A program made the translations under genes and the position numbers. A stretch of DNA of 64,000 nt from Streptomyces sp. T12 (GTDB taxonomy: Bacteria; Actinomycetota; Actinomycetes; Streptomycetales; Streptomycetaceae): the NCBI RefSeq assembly GCF_028736035.1, contig NZ_CP117866.1, positions 6,758,001-6,822,000 of the forward strand, given 5' to 3'. Each line of letters begins with the position of its first letter. Within the stretch, counting starts at the first letter, position 1. Positions 10,001 to 17,755 of the stretch are shown here, in pieces. Below the pieces are notes generated by a model. It did no database searches. It saw only the letters and a list, made by a program, of their open reading frames with translations, and was not told where the DNA came from.

Positions 10001-10333
10001 GGTGGCGACTCGGCCGCCGAGCAGGTCAAGCTCCCTGCCTCCACGGTCCGCTTCAACGCCAAGACCGGCCTGGACAGCCGGGTCGAGGCCGACAAGAAGG
10101 TGACGTTCCCGGTCAGCGTCGTGGGTGCGGCCGCGGGCAGCAACCTCAAGTCGCTGCACGTGTACGTGTCGTACGACTACGGGCAGACCTGGAAGAAGCT
10201 CGAGGTCAAGGACGGCAAGATCACTGTGAAGAACCCGGCGAAGGGGAAGGCCATCTCCTTCCATGCCAAGGTCGCCGACAAGAAGGGCAACAAGTCGACG
10301 ATCTCGATCTACAACGCGTATTACGGCAAGTGA
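7004..10333 (+). CDS. Large secreted subtilisin-like serine protease (S8)
   Basis: A 1109-residue extracellular protease. It has a Sec signal peptide cleaved near ASA (about residue 31), a propeptide of about 170 residues, and a subtilase domain with the full triad: Asp228 (VLDTG), His260 (GHGTH) and Ser437 (GTSMATP). A long C-terminal half of beta-sandwich-like modules with no transmembrane anchor follows. This length and layout are typical of Streptomyces secreted subtilases that digest protein for growth or are processed late in development. The start is TTG at 7004 with AAGGGGG just upstream; no ATG or GTG fits the signal peptide better. A strong terminator follows. Confidence 0.95.
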   Translation: MRRKVKRICAASVATAAAVALAAGMTSPASAEPEQRPSGAAASFTSPHRITLITGDRVSVDSKGRVVGLERAKGREHIPVQIRKADGHTLVTPADAARLVAAGKLDQRLFDVTELGKSATRTSQAKGLKVIVGYQGAAAGAKADVRDAGKLRRTLKSLNADAVQTPHQDTPELWDALTNGDKAASGIAHVWLDGVRKASLDKSVAQIGAPKAWGAGYDGKGVKIAVLDTGVDATHPDLKDQVIAAKNFSPSATAEDKVGHGTHVASIAAGTGAKSGGKFKGVAPGADILNGKVLDDQGFGDDSGILAGMEWAAEQGAQVVNLSLGGTDTPEVDPLEAAVNKLSAEKGILFAIAAGNSGPESVGSPGSADAALTVGAVDDKDKLAGFSSTGPRLGDGAIKPDVTAPGVDITAASAKGSLIEQEVGEKPAGYLTISGTSMATPHVAGAAAILKQQHPDWTYAELKGALTASTKGGKYTPFEQGSGRIQVDKAIKQTVIADPVSVSFGVQQWPHTDDKPVTEGLTYRNLGTKDVTLTLSATATNPKGQAAPAGFFKLGATKVTVPAGGKASVDLTVNTKLGGTVDGAYSAYVTATGGGQSVRTAAAVQREVESYDVTVKHIDKDGKPAPEYNTVLLGYSGLATDRVYQVPVAASGTTKMRLPKGTYLLDAWIAKDWVNLEGGLDWVVQPKLNVTKNTAVTIDGRTTRSADITVPDAQAKPVVASAGYFYEPAGIGIAVGLGSFADVRMAHLGPEIASGLSQTWNGQWTKGADTEYDVATTAKVKKIQGNKVRHFKAGELAKVKNNLGAAAPGKTGGLLPVGLLPADIAIGTPVEQKLPGSRTVYLSTSDKIQWTFDLEQYAGKDADGFPIVDAYYTLGDPQTFKAGQSYTKTFNTAVFGPHINKDFGLFRDGNDIYGSLPLFADANKHAGSSDFTAVTTNLYRNGTKIGTNEDPLFGEPFKVPAGDAEYKLTTSVKRSVKVAAASTRIDASWTFRSKKPPTSGGDSAAEQVKLPASTVRFNAKTGLDSRVEADKKVTFPVSVVGAAAGSNLKSLHVYVSYDYGQTWKKLEVKDGKITVKNPAKGKAISFHAKVADKKGNKSTISIYNAYYGK

Positions 10334-10353
10334 TCCAGTCGCCAAGTGATCCA
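10326..10353 (+). repeat. 16-bp duplication at the subtilase stop codon
   Basis: CAAGTGATCCA occurs at 10327-10337, containing the stop TGA, and again at 10343-10353, with period 16. The second TGA is out of frame with the first. Confidence 0.75.
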
Positions 10354-10377
10354 ACGGCGGATATGTGAGCCATGAGC

Positions 10378-10423
10378 GAACCGCTCGCCGGAAGTGCAGC
10401 TTCCGGCGGGCGGTTCGTGTTTC
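10378..10423 (+). terminator. Strong intrinsic terminator of the subtilase gene
   Basis: A 17-bp stem (10378-10394 with 10400-10416, one T-G pair) closes a 5-nt TGCAG loop and is followed by GTGTTTC. It ends just 16 bp before the next start codon. Confidence 0.9.
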
Positions 10424-10432
10424 GTTGAGGTC

Positions 10433-11203
10433 ATGACGGCTCACACGGTGGAATACATCCGGTACCGCATTCCCGAGCAGAGATCGGCCGAGTTCCTGGC
10501 CGCCTACACGCGCGCCGCGGCCCAGCTGGCCGCGTCCCCGCACTGCGTCGACTACGAACTCGCCCGCTGCGAGGAGGACTTCGAGCACTACGTCCTGCGC
10601 ATCACCTGGACTTCGACGGAGGACCACGTGGAGGGCTTTCGCAAGTCGGAGCTGTTCCCCGAGTTCCTCGCCGACATCCGGCCGTACATCTCGCACATCG
10701 AGGAGATGCGCCACTACAAGCCGACGACGGTGCGCGGCACGGGCGCGTCGGTGCCGACGCTGTACGCCTGGGCGGGCGGCGCGGAGGCCTTCGCCCGCCT
10801 GACGTCGGTCTTCTACGACAAGGTCCTCAAGGACGACGTCCTGGCCCCGCTGTTCGCGGGCCTGGACCCGGCCCACGCGGAGCATGTGGCGCTCTGGCTC
10901 GGCGAGGTCTTCGGCGGCCCGCCCGCCTACTCCGAGACCCAGGGCGGCCACGGCCACATGGTCGCCAAGCACATGGGCCGGGGGATCACCGAGCTCCAGC
11001 GCCGCCGCTGGGTCAACCTCATCCAGGACGCGGCCGACGAGGCGGGTCTGCCGACGGACGCGGAGTTCCGTTCGGCGTTCCTGGCCTACGTGGAGTGGGG
11101 GACGCGGCTGGCGGTGTACTTCTCGGGGCCGGACGCGGCGGTGCCGGCGGAGCAGCCGGTGCCGAGGTGGAACTGGGGGGCCGCCCCGCCGTATCGGGGA
11201 TGA
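10433..11203 (+). CDS. ABM domain / group II truncated haemoglobin fusion
   Basis: A 256-residue two-domain protein. Residues 1-100 form an antibiotic-biosynthesis-monooxygenase (ABM) fold. Residues about 105-240 form a truncated haemoglobin with the FYDKV helix (Tyr at B10), a proximal-His region (HMVAKHMG) and Trp in RRRWVNL at the G8 position that marks group II. Such chimeras are known from Streptomyces and other actinobacteria; oxygen or NO chemistry linked to a quinone-type monooxygenase has been proposed. It is cytosolic, with no signal. ATG at 10433 begins the ABM strand, with GAGG only 2 nt away, so initiation may be weak. The gene stands alone after the terminator. Confidence 0.92.
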   Translation: MTAHTVEYIRYRIPEQRSAEFLAAYTRAAAQLAASPHCVDYELARCEEDFEHYVLRITWTSTEDHVEGFRKSELFPEFLADIRPYISHIEEMRHYKPTTVRGTGASVPTLYAWAGGAEAFARLTSVFYDKVLKDDVLAPLFAGLDPAHAEHVALWLGEVFGGPPAYSETQGGHGHMVAKHMGRGITELQRRRWVNLIQDAADEAGLPTDAEFRSAFLAYVEWGTRLAVYFSGPDAAVPAEQPVPRWNWGAAPPYRG

Positions 11204-11364
11204 CGCTCAGCGCGGCGACATGAGGGGTGTGCAGCCGCCCGAGCGGCTGTCCCTCTCCGGTTCTCGGCTGTTGCCGGAGGCCGGTTGCCGAAGGTCGGCT
11301 GCGAACCACCGTTGCGCTCCGCCATCATGCTGGCAGTGGACCGGCATGCCGGCAGGGGGAGAGC

Positions 11365-13203
11365 GTGCGACACAAACGCCGGGCGAGGCTGGGGGCAGCG
11401 GCAGCCGGGGCCTTGGCGATGGTCACGGTCCTGCTGGGGCCGGTGACCAACTACGCGAGCGAGTCCGTGCCCGGCTGGGTGCGCGACAACCCCTGGGTGG
11501 TCTGGGCGATCTTCGCCTCGCTCGCGCTCTCGGCCGTCGGCCTGGGGCTGTTGAGCAGGTATCTCGACGGGGAGGCGGCGCCGTCCGGTCCCCTGACCCA
11601 CGTGGAGGCGGCGACCACCGCCGGGCTGAGCTCCCTGCGCGCGCCGCATGTCGTCCCGGCCCTGGTGCGCGGACGCGAGCCGGAACTGACGCAGCTCGCA
11701 GAGCTGTTACGGGCCCCGGCGGGCCGGTTCGCGGTGCTGAGCGGAGTGGGCGGCATCGGCAAGACGACCGTGGCGGCGACCCTGTGCGCCGAGGCGAGGA
11801 GGGCCGGTTACACCGTCTTCTGGGTCCACTGGCGCGACCAGGCCGACCTGGCGAAGCACCTCACCCAGGTCGCGCTCGCCTGCGGTCTGCCGGTGAGCGC
11901 GCTGGACCGGGCCAACGCCGGTCACGAGAACCTGCCCGACGTCGTGTGGCAGCAACTCGTCGTGGCGCGCAAGTGGCTGTTGGTCATCGACGACGCCGAC
12001 GAGACCGCCAGGATCGGCCCGGGAACGGAGAAGGTGCGCGACTATCGCGGCTGGATCCGCCCGGAGGGCGGCGGCCTCCTGCTCGTCACCAGCCGGGACA
12101 CCAGTACGGACACCTGGGGACCGTGCGCCGAGGTCGTACGCCTCGGGCCGTTGACCGTGCACGCGGCCGCGCAGGTTCTGCTGGACACCGCACCCAGGGC
12201 GGGGACACTGCGCGAGGCCGAGGCCCTGGCCGCCCGACTCGGTGGTCTGCCCCTGGCCCTGTGGTCGACCAGCACCTACCTCGCCAAGCCCACCAGCCGC
12301 TTCCAGACGTTCATGGCCTACCGCAGCGCCCTGCTGGAGGACATGCGCTCGCTGCTGGGATCGGCCGACCCCAACGCGGCCGACCCGGAAGTGGCACGCC
12401 AGACGGTCCGCCACACCTGGGAAGTCTCACTCGACCAACTGAGCAGCGAGGGGTACGCCCTGGCCCGCCCGTTGCTGCGACTGCTGGCCCTCTTCGGCGA
12501 GGCGCCCATACCCCTCTCGCTCATCACGACGGACCTGCTGCAGACGGCCGTTCGGCAACCGGTCGACCAGGGCGCCCTGGACGCCGTGCTCGCGGGCCTG
12601 AACCGGTACGGACTCCTCGGTGTCCCGGACGCCCTGGCCACGCACAACGGTGCCCGGACGATCACCCTGGATCCACTGGTCCGGCAGATCAGCATCATCG
12701 CCCTGGCCGAGGAGTCGGCCGATCCCGTTCGCTGGCACTCGGCCGTCGCGCAGTCCCTCACGCAAGCCGTGGCCGACGTGCGGGCGACCGGCAGACCCGG
12801 GTGGGCGATGGCCCGGGTCCTCGCCCTCCACGCCCCGCTCCTGCTGGGTGGCCAGGACCTTCCGCTGCCGATGCGCGACGCCCGCCGCACCGTGGAAGAC
12901 CTGGGGGAGGTGCTGAGAGAGGCCGGTCTGAGCGCCGAGCGGCTCGCCCTGTGCCAGATCCAACTCACCACTGACAGCCGCCTGTTGGGGCCCGAGCATC
13001 CCGACACCCTCGGCAGCCGCGACCGCCTGGCCGGTGTTCTGCTGGAGCTCCGGGACTACCGCCAGGCCGTGGAACTCCATCGCGAATCCCTGGCCATACG
13101 GGAACGCACCCTGGGCGCCGGCCACCCCGACACCCGCACCAGCCGCAGAAACCTGGAGTCGGCCGTCGCGGCCCTGCGGCTCGGCGCCGGACCGGCGGGG
13201 TAG
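11365..13203 (+). CDS. Membrane-anchored STAND (NB-ARC-like) NTPase with TPRs
   Basis: A 612-residue signalling-type NTPase. Two N-terminal membrane helices (about 8-28 and 42-62) are followed by an NB-ARC-like domain with P-loop GVGGIGKTT (Lys133) and Walker B WLLVIDDAD. A winged-helix-like region comes next. The C-terminal TPRs are of the kinesin-light-chain type, seen as two repeats containing LGPEHPDT and LGAGHPDT. STAND proteins switch on ligand or partner binding and often oligomerise; the membrane anchor is less usual. The start is GTG at 11365 with GGGGGAG 5 nt upstream, not the earlier in-frame ATG at 11227. No effector domain or partner is evident next to it. Confidence 0.85.
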   Translation: MRHKRRARLGAAAAGALAMVTVLLGPVTNYASESVPGWVRDNPWVVWAIFASLALSAVGLGLLSRYLDGEAAPSGPLTHVEAATTAGLSSLRAPHVVPALVRGREPELTQLAELLRAPAGRFAVLSGVGGIGKTTVAATLCAEARRAGYTVFWVHWRDQADLAKHLTQVALACGLPVSALDRANAGHENLPDVVWQQLVVARKWLLVIDDADETARIGPGTEKVRDYRGWIRPEGGGLLLVTSRDTSTDTWGPCAEVVRLGPLTVHAAAQVLLDTAPRAGTLREAEALAARLGGLPLALWSTSTYLAKPTSRFQTFMAYRSALLEDMRSLLGSADPNAADPEVARQTVRHTWEVSLDQLSSEGYALARPLLRLLALFGEAPIPLSLITTDLLQTAVRQPVDQGALDAVLAGLNRYGLLGVPDALATHNGARTITLDPLVRQISIIALAEESADPVRWHSAVAQSLTQAVADVRATGRPGWAMARVLALHAPLLLGGQDLPLPMRDARRTVEDLGEVLREAGLSAERLALCQIQLTTDSRLLGPEHPDTLGSRDRLAGVLLELRDYRQAVELHRESLAIRERTLGAGHPDTRTSRRNLESAVAALRLGAGPAG

Positions 13204-13230
13204 ATCGCACCGGGACTGATCGATCGGGAT

Positions 13231-13249
13231 AAGGTAAGGCTCGCCTTAG
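13231..13249 (+). promoter_or_regulatory. Iron box (DmdR/IdeR-like operator)
   Basis: TAAGGC-TC-GCCTTA (13235-13248) is a perfect dyad. With the preceding TAAGG it matches the actinobacterial iron box TTAGGTTAGGCTAACCTAA at about 14 of 19 positions. It ends 27 bp before the chosen start of the siderophore-binding lipoprotein. It predicts repression by an iron-loaded DmdR/IdeR regulator. Confidence 0.8.
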
Positions 13250-13275
13250 TAATCGTGATCGTCGTTGGAGCAGTC

Positions 13276-14364
13276 GTGCGCGCAGTCGGAATGAAGGCCG
13301 TCGGAACGAGGGCCGTCGGAACGAAGGCCGTCCTGGCCACGGCCGTCATCGGAGGGCTGCTCGTCGGCTGCTCGTCCTCGACGGACGGCGGTGGCGGCGG
13401 CGCCGAGAAGGAGGACGGCTCGCGCAGCCAGGTGATCGGCTCCGCCGGAGGCCAAGGCCCCTCCGCCGCGCCCAGCGCCCTCACCGACGGCATGGGCGCC
13501 GACACCGACGAGGACGCCGCGTTCCCGCGCACCGTCAAGCACTTCCGGGGCAGCACGACCCTCAAGGCCGAGCCCGAGAAGATCGCCGTCCTCAGCACCG
13601 GGCAGCTCGACGACCTGCTCTCCCTCGGCATCGTGCCCACGGCCACCACCCGCGCCGACAATGCCGGGCTCGTACCGGACTACCTTGCCGACGCCTTCCC
13701 CAAGGACAAGGCCCGGCTCGCCGAGATGACCGACGCGGGCACCCGGCAGGCGCCCAACCTGGAGTCGCTGGCCGCAGCGAAGCCCGACCTGATCCTCGCC
13801 AACGACTCGCTCGGCGACCTCTACCCGAAGCTGTCGAAGATCGCGCCTACCGTGATCACCGCCGGCAACGGCATCAACTGGAAGCGCGACCTGCTGCTCG
13901 TCGGCGAGGCCGTCGGCAAGGGGCAGCAGGCGCAGGAGCTGCTCGGTGACATCGTTGCCGAGGCAAAGGAGAAGGGGCGGGGCATCGACGGGGCCCCCGC
14001 CGTCTCCATGGTGCGGTTCACGCCGGACCGTACCCGGATGTTCGGCGTCTCGTCCTTCACCGGGTCCATCGCCGTGGACATGGGGCTGAAGCGGCCCAAG
14101 TCGCAGCAGTTCAACGCCATTTCGGAGGACATCGGTCCCGAGAGCGTCGACACCGCCGACGGTGACTGGATCTTCTACTCCGTGCAGGGGGACCCGGCGA
14201 AGACCGATGCCGGGAGCGTGGTGGCCGGGCCGCTGTGGAAGTCGATGAAGGCCGTCGAGGCCGGGCACGCCGTGAAGGTGGACGACGACCCGTGGTACCT
14301 CAACGCCGGTCCCACGGCCGCGCGCCTGGTCGTACGACAGCTCGCCGAGCACGTCGGCAAGTGA
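13276..14364 (+). CDS. Iron-siderophore ABC transporter, binding lipoprotein
   Basis: A 362-residue surface-bound receptor of the FecB/FepB class III binding-protein family. It captures ferric siderophore outside the membrane. The lipobox LLVGC has its Cys at 32. A flexible Gly/Ser linker and the two-lobe domain follow, with the typical KIAVLSTGQLDDLLSLGIVPTA and KPDLILANDS strands. I chose GTG at 13276 because TTGGAG lies 5 nt upstream; GTG at 13255 also fits. The basic part of the signal peptide consists of three near-identical pentapeptides (AVGMK, AVGTR, AVGTK). The stop overlaps the first permease start (GTGA). Iron repression is expected from the box upstream. Confidence 0.93.
   Translation: MRAVGMKAVGTRAVGTKAVLATAVIGGLLVGCSSSTDGGGGGAEKEDGSRSQVIGSAGGQGPSAAPSALTDGMGADTDEDAAFPRTVKHFRGSTTLKAEPEKIAVLSTGQLDDLLSLGIVPTATTRADNAGLVPDYLADAFPKDKARLAEMTDAGTRQAPNLESLAAAKPDLILANDSLGDLYPKLSKIAPTVITAGNGINWKRDLLLVGEAVGKGQQAQELLGDIVAEAKEKGRGIDGAPAVSMVRFTPDRTRMFGVSSFTGSIAVDMGLKRPKSQQFNAISEDIGPESVDTADGDWIFYSVQGDPAKTDAGSVVAGPLWKSMKAVEAGHAVKVDDDPWYLNAGPTAARLVVRQLAEHVGK
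13285..13329 (+). repeat. 15-bp in-frame tandem repeat in a signal peptide
   Basis: Three 15-bp units beginning GTCGGAA (13285-13299, 13300-13314, 13315-13329) differ at two positions. Each adds five residues and one positive charge to the n-region of the signal peptide. Confidence 0.85.
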
Positions 14365-15407
14365 GCCGCGTGCATCGTGGGGCGGGTGCGACAACGAGTC
14401 GTGAGTCGCGTACGACGACGATGAGTTCCCGTCTGGCCTTTCCGGCGGCCGCCCTCGCGGTGGCCGCCGTGGCCGTGCTCAGCCTCGCCGTCGGCACCCG
14501 TGCCGTGCCGCCGTCCGCCGTGCTCGATGCCCTGCTGCACGGCGGCGGTTCGCCGGACGCGCTGGTCGTACGGTCGCTGCGGCTGCCGCGCACCGAGGTG
14601 GGGCTGGCGGCCGGTGCCGCGCTCGGCATGGCCGGGGCGGCGCTGCAGGCCGTCACCCGCAACCCGCTCGCCGATCCCGGCATCCTCGGGCTGAGCCAGG
14701 GGGCCGCGGCGGGGGTCGTACTGGCCATCGCCCTGGGCCTGGCGAACGGCTTCGGCGGATACGTCTGGTACGCCTTCGCCGGCGCCGTCGTCGCCGCGTG
14801 CCTGGTGTACGGCATCGCGGCGCGCGGGCGGGGCGGGGCGTCGCCGGTGAAGCTGGCGCTGGCGGGGACCGCGCTGTCGGCGATGACGGCCGGGGCCACG
14901 ACCGTCGTCCTGACCTCGAGCTCCGCCACGCTCGACCAGTTCCGGTTCTGGCAGGTGGGCGCGCTCAGTGGACGGGACGCCGGGACGGTCGTACGGATGC
15001 TGCCGTTCCTCGTCGGCGGGGCGGTGCTGGTGCTGGCCTGCGCGCGAGGGCTGGACGCGCTGGCGCTGGGGGACGAGACGGCTCGGGCGCTGGGGCATCG
15101 GGTGCGGGTGGTGCGGGTGGCCGCGGCGTTGGGGGCGACGCTGCTCACCGCTGCCGCGGTGGCTGCGGCGGGGCCTGTCGCCTTTGTGGGATTGGCGGTA
15201 CCGCATCTCGCGCGGCGGCTGGTGCGGGGTGGGTATGCGGCGGTGCTGCCCCTGTCCGCGCTGCTCGGGGCGGCGCTGTTGCTGGGAGCGGATGTGGTGG
15301 GGCGGGTGGTGCGGGCTCCTGCGGAGGTGCCGGCGGGGGTGATGACGGCGTTGGTGGGGGTGCCGGTGTTGGTGGTGCTGGTGCGGAGGAGAGGTGCGGT
15401 GTCTTGA
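14361..15407 (+). CDS. Iron-siderophore ABC transporter permease (FecCD), first
   Basis: An integral membrane protein of up to 348 residues in the FecCD/BtuC family, with about nine hydrophobic segments. It carries the conserved GAALQAVTRNPLADPGILG and AGPVAFVGLAVPHLAR motifs; the latter contacts the ATPase. The translation start overlaps the receptor stop as GTGA (14361), giving coupling; ATG at 14421 is an alternative that starts right at the first helix. It forms a heterodimer channel with the next gene's product. Codon third positions become almost entirely G in the last third, unlike its neighbours. Confidence 0.93.
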   Translation: MSRVHRGAGATTSRESRTTTMSSRLAFPAAALAVAAVAVLSLAVGTRAVPPSAVLDALLHGGGSPDALVVRSLRLPRTEVGLAAGAALGMAGAALQAVTRNPLADPGILGLSQGAAAGVVLAIALGLANGFGGYVWYAFAGAVVAACLVYGIAARGRGGASPVKLALAGTALSAMTAGATTVVLTSSSATLDQFRFWQVGALSGRDAGTVVRMLPFLVGGAVLVLACARGLDALALGDETARALGHRVRVVRVAAALGATLLTAAAVAAAGPVAFVGLAVPHLARRLVRGGYAAVLPLSALLGAALLLGADVVGRVVRAPAEVPAGVMTALVGVPVLVVLVRRRGAVS

Positions 15408-16507
15408 GGGGTGCTCGGCGGTGCGGCGGGGTGGTGCGGGCCGCGGTGGGGAGGCCTGCGGCAGGCCGCGCGTTGGCGCCCGGCCTCACGCTCCTGCGCC
15501 CTCACACCCGCGTCTCCCTCCTCCTCCACCGCCGTTCCGCCGCCGTGGCCCTCGTCCTCCTCGGGCTCCTCGCCGTCGTCATGCTGGCCTCCGCCTGCGC
15601 GGGCCAGACGTACATCTCGCCCCCCGACGTCTGGCGCACCCTGCGCACCGGATCCGGCCCCCACGACCTCGTCGTCAATGAACTCCGGGTCCCCCGCATC
15701 GCGGTCGGCGCCCTCGTAGGTGCCGCGCTCGGGCTGGCCGGTGCTCTCGTGCAGACCGTCACGCGGAATCCGCTGGCCAGCCCGGACGTCATCGGGGTCG
15801 GGCACGGGGCCGCCGCCGCGACGGTGCTCGCGCTGGCGACCGGTGCCGTGTGCTCGCCGGGTGCCCTGCCCGTCGTGTCCGTGCTCGGCGGACTTGGCGC
15901 GGCCGCGCTCGTGTACGTGCTGGCCTGGCGGCGCGGTATGCAGCCGAGTCGTTTCGTGCTCACCGGCGTCGGCATCGGTGTCGCGCTGTCCGCCGTGGTG
16001 CAGCTCTATCTCACCGACAGCGAGCTGGAAGCCGCCGAGCAGCTCAAGCTGTGGCTGACCGGGAGCCTCAACGGGCGGGGCTGGGCGCAGGCGGAGCCGC
16101 TCGCTGTCGTACTGGCGCTCTCGCTGCCCGCTCTGGTGTGGGCGAGCCGCGCGCTGCGGCCGCTCGGGCTCGATCCCGAGACCGCGTCCGGACTCGGCGT
16201 ACGGGTCGATCGGGCGCGGCTCGGACTCACCGTTCTCGGCGTCGTCCTCGCCGCCGCGGCGACCGGCGCGGCGGGGCCGATCGGGTTCGTGGCGCTGACC
16301 GCGCCGCAGCTCGCCCGGCGACTCACGCGTACGCCCCAACTGCCGCTCCTCAACGCCGGGTTGACCGGCGCGATCGTCCTCGTCGCTGCCGATCTCGCCG
16401 CCCGTACCCTGCTGCCCCCGCTGGAGATCCCGGTCGGCGCGCTCACCGCGCTCGTCGGCGGGCCGTATCTGCTGTGGCTGCTGGGGCGTCGTACGGCGAC
16501 ACGCTGA
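15404..16507 (+). CDS. Iron-siderophore ABC transporter permease (FecCD), second
   Basis: This is the second channel subunit, up to 367 residues, paralogous to the previous gene. Matching motifs are GLAGALVQTVTRNPLASPDVIG and GAAGPIGFVALTAPQLAR. I place the start at TTG 15404, overlapping the stop of the first permease as TTGA, with GGAGGAG upstream; GTG at 15431 or 15434 is possible because residues before about 30 look non-conserved. The operon ends here in a strong hairpin with no ATPase gene. An ABC importer needs one, so the ATPase must be encoded elsewhere, as happens for several Streptomyces siderophore systems. Confidence 0.9.
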   Translation: MRGARRCGGVVRAAVGRPAAGRALAPGLTLLRPHTRVSLLLHRRSAAVALVLLGLLAVVMLASACAGQTYISPPDVWRTLRTGSGPHDLVVNELRVPRIAVGALVGAALGLAGALVQTVTRNPLASPDVIGVGHGAAAATVLALATGAVCSPGALPVVSVLGGLGAAALVYVLAWRRGMQPSRFVLTGVGIGVALSAVVQLYLTDSELEAAEQLKLWLTGSLNGRGWAQAEPLAVVLALSLPALVWASRALRPLGLDPETASGLGVRVDRARLGLTVLGVVLAAAATGAAGPIGFVALTAPQLARRLTRTPQLPLLNAGLTGAIVLVAADLAARTLLPPLEIPVGALTALVGGPYLLWLLGRRTATR

Positions 16508-16537
16508 GGGCCCCGGAGCAGTGCGGCTCCGGGGCCC
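16508..16537. terminator. Hairpin terminator after the iron operon
   Basis: A perfect 12-bp stem (16508-16519 with 16526-16537) with a 6-nt loop starts right after the permease stop. There is no T tract. It lies between convergent genes. Confidence 0.85.
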
Positions 16538-16571
16538 TCGGTCTGCGGCGGCGCAGGCGGCCGCTCAGGCC

Positions 16572-16655
16572 GTCGACGTCAGACAGTCGACGTCAGACAG
16601 TCGACGTCAGACAGTCGACGCCAGATAGTCAACGTCACGCAGTCGGCGTCAGATC
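16572..16655. repeat. 14-bp tandem repeat (x6) entering the 3' end of the dehydrogenase gene
   Basis: Consensus GTCGACGTCAGACA. Units 1-3 (16572-16613) are identical; units 4-6 (to 16655) diverge. The last unit contains the dehydrogenase stop codon (16649-16651). Each unit holds overlapping palindromes GTCGAC and GACGTC. Confidence 0.9.
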
Positions 16656-17689
16656 GTCGCCGTGTCGATCACGAACCGGTACCGCACATCGCTGTTCTGC
16701 ACCCGCTCGTACGCCTCGTTGATCTGCTCGGCGTCGATCAGCTCGATCTCGGCGCCCAAGCCGTGCTCGGCGCAGAAGTCCAGCATCTCCTGGGTCTCGG
16801 CGATGCCGCCGATCGCCGAACCGGCGAGGGTCTTGTTGCCGCCGATGAGCGAGAACAGGTTCAGGGCGACGGGCTCCTCCGGGGCGCCCACGTTCACCAG
16901 GGCACCGCCCGTCCTGAGCAGGCTGAGGTAGGCGCCGAAGTCCAGCGGCGCCGACACCGTGGAGAGGATCAGGTCGAAGGAGCCCGCGAGCTCCTCGAAC
17001 GTCTTCGGGTCGCTGGTCGCGTAGTAGTGGTCGGCGCCCAGCTTCAGGCCGTCGTCCTTCTTGCGCAGCGACTGCGACAGGACGGTGACCTCCGCGCCGA
17101 GCGCGTGCGCGATCTTGACGCCCATGTGGCCGAGACCGCCCAGGCCGATCACGGCGACCTTCTTGCCCGGGCCCGCGCCCCAGCGCTTGAGCGGCGAGTA
17201 CGTGGTGATGCCCGCGCACAGCAGCGGGGCGGCCACGTCCAGGGGCAGGCCGTCGGGGATACGGACGACGAAGTTCTCGTCGACGACGACCTTCTCGGAG
17301 TAGCCGCCGTAGGTGGGCTCGCCGTCCTTGCCGACGGCGTTGTACGTGCCGACCGAGCCGCCGGTGCAGTGCTGCTCCAGGCCGGCCTTGCAGTTGTCGC
17401 ACTCACGGCAGGAGTCGACCAGGCAGCCGACGCCCACGCGGTCGCCGACCTTGTACTTCGTGACGCCCGGGCCGACCTCGGAGACGATGCCCGCGATCTC
17501 GTGGCCGGGGACCATCGGGAAGATCGCCTCGCCCCAGCCCTCGCGGACCTGGTGGATGTCGGAGTGGCAGATGCCCGCGAACTTGATGTCGATCAGCACG
17601 TCGTGCTCGCGGACGGCACGGCGCTCGATGGTGGTGCGCTCCAGCGGAGCCTTGGCGGCGGGTGCTGCGTATGCGGCAACGGTGGTCAT
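16649..17689 (-). CDS. Zinc-dependent NAD(P) alcohol dehydrogenase (YahK/CAD-like)
   Basis: A 346-residue medium-chain dehydrogenase that interconverts alcohols and aldehydes. Catalytic zinc ligands are in GICHSDIH (Cys) and GHEIAG (His). The structural zinc loop [15 protein letters not shown] is intact. The Rossmann motif is GLGGLGHMG. The sequence is closest in style to broad-specificity YahK/cinnamyl-alcohol-type enzymes. The start is ATG at 17689 with AGGAG upstream. It diverges from an MmyB-type regulator, with a near-perfect 26-bp palindrome between them; in Streptomyces such pairs are usually regulator and target. Confidence 0.93.
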   Translation of the reverse strand: MTTVAAYAAPAAKAPLERTTIERRAVREHDVLIDIKFAGICHSDIHQVREGWGEAIFPMVPGHEIAGIVSEVGPGVTKYKVGDRVGVGCLVDSCRECDNCKAGLEQHCTGGSVGTYNAVGKDGEPTYGGYSEKVVVDENFVVRIPDGLPLDVAAPLLCAGITTYSPLKRWGAGPGKKVAVIGLGGLGHMGVKIAHALGAEVTVLSQSLRKKDDGLKLGADHYYATSDPKTFEELAGSFDLILSTVSAPLDFGAYLSLLRTGGALVNVGAPEEPVALNLFSLIGGNKTLAGSAIGGIAETQEMLDFCAEHGLGAEIELIDAEQINEAYERVQNSDVRYRFVIDTATI

Positions 17690-17755
17690 GCCGGGGTTCT
17701 CCTAGAGGGGATTGCGCGCCCGGCTGCCTTCTGACTTGCTGCTTTCCGTCCGGGC

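Noticed and set aside
6869..10972. A 1367-codon open frame antisense to the subtilase
   Set aside because: Its predicted protein is Arg/Gly/Val/Leu-biased low-quality sequence with no domain, while the plus strand encodes a full subtilase with its triad. It reflects codon bias in high-GC DNA.
13246..14394. Long antisense frame opposite the siderophore-binding lipoprotein
   Set aside because: The Gly/Leu/Val/Arg composition is typical of shadow frames; the plus strand has a lipobox and FecB-type domain.
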